Shown piece by piece: positions 5,068 to 10,778 of a stretch of 10,778 nucleotides of DNA; within the stretch, counting starts at the first letter, position 1; every line of letters starts with the position of its first letter. The notes beneath the pieces are model-generated. The model searched no databases, was not told the origin of the DNA, and was given only the letters and a program-made list of their open reading frames with translations. Made by a program: the position numbers and the translations under genes. Source of the stretch: Clostridium sp. CAG:448. GTDB lineage: Bacteria > Bacillota > Clostridia > Oscillospirales > CAG-272. The stretch covers positions 1 through 10,778 of the forward strand of contig FR890512.1 in assembly GCA_000433415.1 (NCBI GenBank), written 5' to 3'.

Positions 5068-7053
5068 ATGAGGCGATTTTTACTCGTGGCGGTTACGGTC
5101 CTCCTGCTGCTTGCACTTTGTGCCTGTACAGGAACAAATGATAAACCCGAAGTCACAACCGCAACCGGTACCGGGGAGAGTACGGGAAAGGACGAAACAA
5201 CCGACAACACGGAAACAACAGAGAACTGTGATACCACTGCCGGTGACACCACAGGCGAGGAAGAAACAACCGGTTCGCAGAAAAACGACGGTATGCGTGC
5301 AGGCGGTACGGTGCGGGTTGTCAGTTACAATATTGACGCAAACCTGGACACCCTGAAATCCCGCGCAAAGGGACTCTGTAGCATTCTTCTGTCGTTGGAT
5401 GCGGACTCCATCGGCGTGCAGGAAGCACGTCCCGGTTGGGTCAGACAGTTCGATAAACTTCTGACCGGTTATGACTACATCGGTGTTTCCGCAGACGGAG
5501 AAAAGCCGAACGAATGGACGTTCGGTACTTACATCTATTATAAGAAAGACAAATACAACGTTGTGGATTCCGGCACATTCTGGCTTTCCAAAACGCCGGA
5601 CGTGCCCTCCAGGTACGGCGATACGGTGGATTGCAACCGTACCTGCTGCTGGGTCATTCTGGAGGATAAAGAGACCGGTTTCCGCTATGTGCACATGAAC
5701 AGCCATCTGGACTGGATGGATCCCGATGCAAATGCTTACCAGGTGGAAATGATCCGCCGCCAGATCCGCGTGTTTGAGGAAATGGGACTCCCCGTTTTTG
5801 CAACCGGCGACTACAATGCCGACGAGGGCACCCGCTCCTATCAGCTGATGCTGCAGGAAGCAAGCATCGGAGACGCCAAGTATCAGACCGAGGATCGCAA
5901 CAACATCGGTACCTACCCCTCTTATGGAGAATATGACGTGACCAAGGAAAAGCCGATTGATTTCTGCTTCGTGACCAAAAATCTGATGCAGGTCAACAAG
6001 TACCGCGTCGTGGACGAAAAGTACGGGGATCAGTATGTCTCCGACCATTTCGGTCTTTGCATTGAAGCGACAATTCCCGAACTGCCGGACAGCTATGCTA
6101 CTGCCGATGCGCCGACGCTTGGGGAAGTGCGCATCGATCAGGTCGGCGAAACCGATTTTACCGTGCATTTTGCCGCCGCAACCGGAAAGACCCCGGTGGT
6201 TGTTTATACGGTGGTTGTGACCGATTCCGAAGGAAACGAGGTTTTCCGCAAGGAACTCAAATCCGGCTTCCGTCTGCCCACGCCGCCGACCGAGTTTTCC
6301 TGCATGGCTTCCGGGCTGAATCCGGACAGCACCTACGAGGTGAGCGTCACTGCCACCAACCTGTTCGGCAAGACCTCCGAAAAGGCAACCGTCAGCCAGA
6401 AGACCAACGAGGAAAAGCCCGCGGAGCCGATGGATCCGGCGGATCTGTTTGATCTGGCGCTGAGCGACACCTGGAAGGACGCCTCCGCCAGGAATAACGA
6501 CATCCAGAGCACAGGAACGCCCTCTATTGTGGATCGGAACGGAAGCAAAGCGCTGGACTTTGACGGCAGATCCTATCTGAAGGTTCCCGGCATCAAGGAT
6601 GTGTACGAGACCATGCGGAAGGGCTTTACGTTTGAGGTGGATTTTGAAATGAAGAGAACCTCCGGAACCCCCTGCCTTGTTTCCAATATGCAGGCGGGCG
6701 GATTCGGGTTCGAGTTTTCAAACGGTGAGCTCTTCTTCAATATGCACTGCGAGGGCAACTATGCGGGCGTCGGCTTTAAGCCGGAAATCAGGACGCGTTA
6801 TCATGTCGTTGTGACCTATGACGGGGAATTGCTGACCATGTACGTCAACGGTGTGCGGGCTGCTTCCAAGCAGGTCGGCGGCAATCTGACGTTTGCCACG
6901 GCGGGTTCGGAGTTCCTGTGTATCGGAGGTGACTCCGGTGCGAACGGCACATGCGAATGGGCAGCCAGTGCCTATATCTATCATGTGCGTCTGTATTCTG
7001 CCGTTGCAAGCTCCGGTCAGGTAAAACTGCTGTACGAGGCAAATAAGCAATAA
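5068..7053 (+). CDS. Surface lipoprotein: Thr-rich stalk, EEP nuclease/phosphatase domain, FN3, LamG
   Basis: This 661-aa protein begins with a lipoprotein signal (RR, a hydrophobic core, then a lipobox LCAC with Cys20 as the likely lipidated residue). Residues 21-75 form a low-complexity Thr/Glu/Gly/Asp stalk with 18 threonines. The endonuclease/exonuclease/phosphatase domain spans about 80-340 and holds the expected active-site set: Asn88 (SYNID), Glu119 (GVQEA), His209/His213 (HMNSHLDW), Asp248 and Asn250 (GDYNAD), Asp298 (IDF) and Asp326-His327 (SDH). An FN3 domain follows (about 348-446), then a LamG/concanavalin-like domain (about 456-661). EEP enzymes cleave phosphodiesters in nucleic acids, lipids or small molecules; this substrate is unknown. 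FN3 and LamG suggest adhesion or glycan binding outside the cell. AAGGAGG at 5056-5062 sets the start. It is the second gene after the glycosyltransferase and ends at a terminator. Confidence 0.87.
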   Translation: MRRFLLVAVTVLLLLALCACTGTNDKPEVTTATGTGESTGKDETTDNTETTENCDTTAGDTTGEEETTGSQKNDGMRAGGTVRVVSYNIDANLDTLKSRAKGLCSILLSLDADSIGVQEARPGWVRQFDKLLTGYDYIGVSADGEKPNEWTFGTYIYYKKDKYNVVDSGTFWLSKTPDVPSRYGDTVDCNRTCCWVILEDKETGFRYVHMNSHLDWMDPDANAYQVEMIRRQIRVFEEMGLPVFATGDYNADEGTRSYQLMLQEASIGDAKYQTEDRNNIGTYPSYGEYDVTKEKPIDFCFVTKNLMQVNKYRVVDEKYGDQYVSDHFGLCIEATIPELPDSYATADAPTLGEVRIDQVGETDFTVHFAAATGKTPVVVYTVVVTDSEGNEVFRKELKSGFRLPTPPTEFSCMASGLNPDSTYEVSVTATNLFGKTSEKATVSQKTNEEKPAEPMDPADLFDLALSDTWKDASARNNDIQSTGTPSIVDRNGSKALDFDGRSYLKVPGIKDVYETMRKGFTFEVDFEMKRTSGTPCLVSNMQAGGFGFEFSNGELFFNMHCEGNYAGVGFKPEIRTRYHVVVTYDGELLTMYVNGVRAASKQVGGNLTFATAGSEFLCIGGDSGANGTCEWAASAYIYHVRLYSAVASSGQVKLLYEANKQ

Positions 7054-7076
7054 AAAAATCTTTTCGCGAAATATGC

Positions 7077-7109
7077 AGGCGGAGCCGATTCTTTGGCTCC
7101 GCTTGTTGA
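7077..7109 (+). terminator. Intrinsic terminator of the glycosyltransferase-lipoprotein unit
   Basis: GCGGAGCC (7079-7086) pairs perfectly with GGCTCCGC (7095-7102) around an 8-nt loop, extendable by a G-T and an A-T pair, and is followed by the T-rich run TTGTTGATTTTG. It lies 24 bp after the lipoprotein stop and separates it from the next promoter. Confidence 0.8.
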
Positions 7110-7169
7110 TTTTGTAGGAAAAGGGAAGTAAAAAAATGCTTCTCTCGGCACAAAATGATGAAAAAGGAC

Positions 7170-7198
7170 TTGCAAAAGCAGGTGCAAAATGGTATAAT
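7170..7198 (+). promoter_or_regulatory. Sigma-A type promoter for the glycoside-hydrolase-like gene
   Basis: TTGCAA (7170-7175) and a perfect TATAAT (7193-7198) are 17 bp apart, with TG at 7190-7191 (extended -10). Transcription should start near 7205, giving a leader of about 40 nt. Confidence 0.75.
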
Positions 7199-7245
7199 AC
7201 CCATAAAGATTCCCAAACGGGGTGCAATCTCAAGGAGGCGTGGCT

Positions 7246-8487
7246 ATGAAACCGATCAATTACTATCCCATTGGATTCTGGAACTATCCGAATATCAAAG
7301 AAACGCCGGTCAGTGAAGCCGCAAGGTGGAAAAACTGCGGCATGACGCTGACCCAGACCCCTTTCTTTTCATATGAGAAGAACGACCCCGCCGCGATGAC
7401 CGCAATGCTGGATGCAATGGCGGAAGCGGGTGTGGATGCTTTTGTCTGTATCAGTGACCTGGACTTTCACCGTTTTGTCGGGCACCCCGAGGGGTATCGG
7501 GACATTTTTGCGCGTGCATATGCCGATTTCGGCAAGCACCCGGCGGTGCGCGGCTTTTTTGTGGGGGACGAACCGCTCAACGATGCCGAATTCGCCGCAT
7601 GCCAGGAAGCCTACCGCGTCATGCGCGAGGTGGCGCCCGAACTGACCCCGCTGCTCAATTTCAATCCCTATTGGCACGGCATGGAGTACGATCTGCTGAA
7701 CGGCGAGGATTTTGACGGATGGATTGACCGATTTATCCGCTCCTCCGGGTGCCCGCTGATCTGCTACGACTGCTATTGGCAGATGAATCCGGGTGAGGAG
7801 GGAATCAATATGTACTTCACCAACCTCAACCGGTATGTGAGCGCGGCGAAGCGCAACGGGATTCAGGTGTTCAATACGGTGCTCTCCTGCGGGCACTTCC
7901 GTTATCGGGTGCCGACCGAGGATGATCTGCGCTGGCAGCTTTCCACCTCCGTGGCAAGCGGCTGTAACGGCATTCTCTGGTTCCTTTACTACGGTCAGCA
8001 CAACTGCAACAACTATCGCGGCTCCCCGGTGGATGAACTGGGCGAGGAGAGCGCGACCTACACCTCTTTGCGGCGTGTACAGCTGCTGTTCCACCGCCGT
8101 TACGGTGCCATGATGGCAAAACTGCATTTTGACCGCGCATGGCATTTCCCGCGCACCTATGGAAATTACCCGATGTATACCACGGGAGCGCTCCCCCATA
8201 TCCGGAAGATGACCAGTGACAACGATCTGCCCGGTATGCTCAGCCGTTTTACCGATGACGACGGACAGGAATATCTGGTGCTGGTCAACAACAGCCAAAC
8301 CGAATCGGGGCTTTTCACCTTCCATATGGACGGTGGTGTCAAGCAGTTTACGCGGTATTGGGACGGGGAAGCGGTGGATTTCATCGTGTCTCACCATGAT
8401 GCGGTTTACGGAGATGACGGTCATGTCGCGCGCGCGGGATTTTGGCTGGCGCCGGGACAGATGGAAGTGTTGCAGATCGGGTACTGA
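7246..8487 (+). CDS. TIM-barrel glycoside-hydrolase-like protein (clan GH-A-like), uncharacterised
   Basis: This 413-aa protein has no signal peptide and should be cytoplasmic. Its first 300 residues read like a (beta/alpha)8 barrel: FFVGDEP (104-110, Glu109) resembles the strand-4 acid/base motif of clan GH-A (x-E-P), followed by YDCYW and by RVPTEDDLRWQ with GCNGILWFLYYG, a pattern I associate with hypothetical glycoside hydrolases related to GH42/GH5-type barrels. A C-terminal beta-rich part (about 325-413; EYLVLVNNS ... GQMEVLQIGY) looks like the small sandwich domain that such enzymes carry. I see no obvious second Glu nucleophile at the expected strand-7 position, so activity and substrate are open. 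The start is ATG 7246, with AAGGAGG at 7232-7238; the in-frame GTG at 7222 would place that site inside the gene. It is transcribed from its own promoter, and no terminator is seen before the next gene. Confidence 0.65.
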   Translation: MKPINYYPIGFWNYPNIKETPVSEAARWKNCGMTLTQTPFFSYEKNDPAAMTAMLDAMAEAGVDAFVCISDLDFHRFVGHPEGYRDIFARAYADFGKHPAVRGFFVGDEPLNDAEFAACQEAYRVMREVAPELTPLLNFNPYWHGMEYDLLNGEDFDGWIDRFIRSSGCPLICYDCYWQMNPGEEGINMYFTNLNRYVSAAKRNGIQVFNTVLSCGHFRYRVPTEDDLRWQLSTSVASGCNGILWFLYYGQHNCNNYRGSPVDELGEESATYTSLRRVQLLFHRRYGAMMAKLHFDRAWHFPRTYGNYPMYTTGALPHIRKMTSDNDLPGMLSRFTDDDGQEYLVLVNNSQTESGLFTFHMDGGVKQFTRYWDGEAVDFIVSHHDAVYGDDGHVARAGFWLAPGQMEVLQIGY

Positions 8488-8545
8488 CAGCGCGGATTCG
8501 GCAGTATAAAAATATAAAACCATAAAGAAACGGAGGAATGGATTG

Positions 8546-9181
8546 ATGCGGATTATTACAGTCAGCCGTGAATTCGGCAGTGGCGGCAGAGAAGTCGGAA
8601 AGCGTCTTGCGGACGCACTCGGGATTGCGTACTACGACCGGGAGATTCTGGAAGAAGTCGCAAAAAGAAGCAATCTGGACGAGGGGTATATCGAAAAGAC
8701 CTTGGAAGGCGGTGTGCGGATGCAGTATCCCATCACCTTTTCCCATTCGTTTTCCTATATTCCCCTGCAGCAGAATCCGGCGCAGAACATCCTGGCACAG
8801 CAGCATAAAGTACTCCTGAGCCTTGCGGAGCGCGGGGATTGTGTGATCGTCGGCCGGAGCGCCGATGTGATTTTGGAGCAGTATCAGCCGATGCGCCTGT
8901 TTGTCTACGCGGATATGGACGCGAAAATGCAACGCTGCCGCGAACGCGCACCGGAGGGAGAAAGCTATACGGACAAGGAACTGCGCCGCCGGATCCGTCA
9001 GATCGATAAGGCACGCGCTGCCAATCACGATTTTGTGTCTGCGTTTCCCTGGGGGGACCGCCGGGGGTATGATCTCTGTATCAACACCACCGATTGCAGT
9101 ATCAAGCACCTGATTCCCGGTCTTGCCGCCTACACCGGCGCATGGTTTGCCGAGCGAGAGGGAACGACTCATGCAGAGTGA
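8546..9181 (+). CDS. Cytidylate kinase-like family protein (Cytidylate_kin2)
   Basis: This 211-aa protein matches the Cytidylate_kin2 family. It has the N-terminal nucleotide-binding stretch SREFGSGGREVGKRLA (7-22), then YYDREIL, a mid-protein IVGRSAD motif that resembles the conserved V-G-R-x-A-[DN] of the family, and a C-terminal IDKARAANHDFV ... WGDRRGYDLCINT segment. The family has the P-loop kinase fold of CMP kinase but its true substrate is generally undefined; the separate canonical Cmk is not seen here. The start is either ATG 8546 or the TTG just before it at 8543; GGAGG at 8532-8536 serves both (9 and 6 nt spacing), and the family usually begins M-x-I-I-T-[IV]-S-R, so I prefer the ATG. 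It lies 58 bp after the hydrolase-like gene with only weak promoter-like sequence between (TATAAA near 8504), and it overlaps the next gene. Confidence 0.85.
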   Translation: MRIITVSREFGSGGREVGKRLADALGIAYYDREILEEVAKRSNLDEGYIEKTLEGGVRMQYPITFSHSFSYIPLQQNPAQNILAQQHKVLLSLAERGDCVIVGRSADVILEQYQPMRLFVYADMDAKMQRCRERAPEGESYTDKELRRRIRQIDKARAANHDFVSAFPWGDRRGYDLCINTTDCSIKHLIPGLAAYTGAWFAEREGTTHAE

Positions 9182-9929
9182 TACGGACAAACGAACAGGG
9201 GATGCGCGAACCGGACGCAGTGCCGCGGTGTTCGCCCTTGCATTTCTTTGCTCGGTTGCCCTGATCGTGAGCGTGTCGCTCCTTTGCTGCCGTTACTTCT
9301 CCGGAACGCCGGGAAAGGTGTGGGTGGAGATGATCATCGGCGGCGGACTGATGCTTTTGTCTATTCCCGCGCACCTGTGCGGCAAAAAGCATACGGGGCT
9401 TTACCTGATCCCGCTGTTTCTGAACAGCGTTGCAGGCGGACTGTTTGCCTATTGCTATTTCCGAAACAAAAGTCTTTCACCCACGGCGGAACAGATGGTT
9501 CTGCCGCTCCTGATTGCGGTCGGCTATGCGGCAATCCTTCTGACGGTTGCGCTTGTGATGGTGCAGAACGGCGGCAGAAAGCCTTTTCGGATTCTGTACA
9601 CGGTGCTGCTGCTTGCCAATCCGGTCTGCGGTATTGTATCCATCGTGTTCTGGATGATCCGCGGCGGCGTGCTGTTTCCCATGCTGTTCTTCCTTTTGGT
9701 TCCGGTGCTGATGTACGGTCTGTTCTTTCTAGGTGTCGCGGGTCCGTCAAAGTCTTCCGCGTCCGGGGAGGTTTTTCGCCATATCTCGTTTGCCTCGTAT
9801 GGATTTGCACTTCTGATCGGTCTGGTCGTCCTCCTGATTCTGAGCGAAGGGGAAGCGGCGGAGGGACTGCTTGAAGGGGCGCTTGATAGCTTGGACCTGC
9901 CTGCCGGCGGAAATAAAAAATCAAAATAG
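9171..9929 (+). CDS. Seven-transmembrane protein of unknown function
   Basis: I do not recognise a family. The 252-aa product has a short polar N-terminus (1-16), seven hydrophobic segments (roughly 17-40, 49-70, 77-98, 109-130, 139-161, 167-190 and 207-227) and a small acidic, Leu-rich C-terminal tail ending NKKSK. There are no catalytic or nucleotide-binding motifs. I chose ATG 9171 because AGGG at 9159-9162 lies 8 nt before it; an upstream in-frame start at 9123 lacks such a site and would add a hydrophilic stretch that overlaps the kinase deeply. The chosen ATG lies within the last codons of the kinase gene (overlap 9171-9181), so the two are probably translationally coupled. The next gene, rnz, follows 36 bp later. 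The neighbour link to the kinase may be functional or only positional. Confidence 0.75.
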   Translation: MQSDTDKRTGDARTGRSAAVFALAFLCSVALIVSVSLLCCRYFSGTPGKVWVEMIIGGGLMLLSIPAHLCGKKHTGLYLIPLFLNSVAGGLFAYCYFRNKSLSPTAEQMVLPLLIAVGYAAILLTVALVMVQNGGRKPFRILYTVLLLANPVCGIVSIVFWMIRGGVLFPMLFFLLVPVLMYGLFFLGVAGPSKSSASGEVFRHISFASYGFALLIGLVVLLILSEGEAAEGLLEGALDSLDLPAGGNKKSK

Positions 9930-9965
9930 AACATAAAAAACGAAAAGGAAAGGAGGAGCGCATGC

Positions 9966-10778
9966 ATGCTTGAAGTCATACTCGTGGGTACGGGCGGAAC
10001 CGTGCCCACAAAAGACCGGCGGCTGACCGGACTGCTCGTGCGGCATGACGGCAGGGAACTGCTCATTGACTGCGGCGAGGGGATGCAGGTCGGCATCAAG
10101 GCGTGCGGACTGACGCTTGGCAGGATTGACACCATTCTTTTGACGCATTTTCACGCCGACCATGTCGCCGGGCTTCCCGGACTGCTCCTTTCCATGGGCA
10201 ATGAGGGGCGGACGGAGCCGGTTTCGATTGCGGGACCCGAAGGCTGTGCGCATGTGGTGGAAAGCCTGCGTGTGATCGCGCCCGAACTGCCCTTCCAAAT
10301 CCGGTATACCGAATGGAAACAGCCCGTCGTTACGGCGCCGTTCGCCGCGCTCTCGGTGACTGCCTTTGCCGTTGCCCACCGTGTACCCTGCTACGGGTAC
10401 CGGATTCGCCTTGCCCGTCCGGGGAAATTCGACCCCGCGCTGGCGGAGAAGAACGGTGTGCCGCTTGCCGCATGGAACGCCATTCAGAAGCACGGGCAGG
10501 TGACACTTGACGGCGTGACCTATACCGGAGAGATGGTGATGGGACAGGCGCGCCGCGGGCTGTGCGTGACATATGTCACCGATACCCGCCCTCTGCCGCT
10601 GATTGCGGAGATGGCAAAGGACGCCGATCTGTTTGTCTGCGAGGGGATGTTTGCGGACCCGGACAAACAGGCGCGCGCGGAGGAGTCGGGGCATATGACC
10701 TTTTCGGAGGCGGCAACGCTGGCGGCGGCGGCACAGCCCAGACGGTTCTGGCTGACGCATTATTCCGCCGCCCTGCCC
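9966..10778 (+). CDS. rnz: Ribonuclease Z (tRNA 3' processing), 3' end outside window
   Basis: The frame stays open to the right edge: 271 codons are visible, with perhaps 30 missing compared with the usual length of about 300. RNase Z is the metallo-beta-lactamase-fold endonuclease that cuts pre-tRNA just after the discriminator base. The N-terminus VGTGGTVPT is the family opening. HFHADH (61-66) followed by VAGLPGLL is the zinc-binding motif of RNase Z. His138 (VAHRVPCYGYRI), Asp206 (VTDTRP), His243 (GHMTFSEAA) and His265 (LTHYSA) supply the remaining metal or active-site positions. A loop resembling the family's flexible exosite arm lies at about 150-190. AGGAGG at 9951-9956 is 9 nt before this ATG; another ATG at 9962 runs out of frame into a stop after three codons. 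Confidence 0.92.
   Translation, partial: MLEVILVGTGGTVPTKDRRLTGLLVRHDGRELLIDCGEGMQVGIKACGLTLGRIDTILLTHFHADHVAGLPGLLLSMGNEGRTEPVSIAGPEGCAHVVESLRVIAPELPFQIRYTEWKQPVVTAPFAALSVTAFAVAHRVPCYGYRIRLARPGKFDPALAEKNGVPLAAWNAIQKHGQVTLDGVTYTGEMVMGQARRGLCVTYVTDTRPLPLIAEMAKDADLFVCEGMFADPDKQARAEESGHMTFSEAATLAAAAQPRRFWLTHYSAALP

Noticed and set aside
8484..8510. A promoter before the cytidylate kinase-like gene
   Set aside because: CTGACA and TATAAA are only 15 bp apart and there is no extended -10; too weak beside the three clear promoters.
7369..8523. A 384-codon reverse-strand frame opposite the hydrolase-like gene
   Set aside because: No ribosome binding site, promoter or recognisable domain; the + strand gene has all of these.

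Overview
All genes lie on the + strand. The strong Shine-Dalgarno sites, the sigma-A type promoters (17-bp spacers, extended -10), the intrinsic terminators and the protein families (Cytidylate_kin2-type kinase, COG5542-like mannosyltransferase, a clostridial rlmD tail) all point to a low-to-mid-GC Gram-positive anaerobe of class Clostridia, most likely a gut Oscillospirales/Eubacteriales lineage. The exact taxon cannot be fixed from the sequence alone.

Layout. (1) 3-530: 3' part of a Sel1-repeat protein running in from the left edge. (2) 531-1113: a roughly 580-bp stretch with no intact gene. It holds a 183-bp imperfect palindrome with perfect 16-bp terminal inverted repeats (604-786), directly followed by a ~40-codon relic of an ABC transporter ATPase C-terminus (787-909) and a hairpin at 918-949. 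(3) A promoter (1114-1142) drives a two-gene unit: a PPP-like metallophosphatase and, overlapping its stop codon, the 23S rRNA uracil-C5 methyltransferase rlmD. Behind the rlmD stop lies a frameshifted, internally deleted relic of a C-terminal module found on clostridial relatives, then a terminator. (4) A perfect-consensus promoter (3719-3747) drives a GTG-started GT-C membrane glycosyltransferase and a large lipoprotein (Thr-rich stalk, endonuclease/exonuclease/phosphatase domain, FN3, LamG), closed by a clear terminator at 7077-7109. (5) A third promoter (7170-7198) drives a cytoplasmic TIM-barrel glycoside-hydrolase-like protein. It is followed, with short gaps or overlaps, by a cytidylate-kinase-like protein, a seven-TM membrane protein and ribonuclease Z, which runs off the right edge.

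How the genes work together. rlmD and rnz are RNA-maturation housekeeping genes. The accessory interest is the glycosyltransferase/lipoprotein pair: its promoter, close spacing and the periodic Thr-Thr stalk suggest a surface protein and possibly its own glycosylation enzyme, which is an inference. No CRISPR array, transposase, tRNA or rRNA gene was recognised. No convincing wholly new multi-gene system is visible; the best leads are this pair, the palindromic element, and the two decayed-gene relics.
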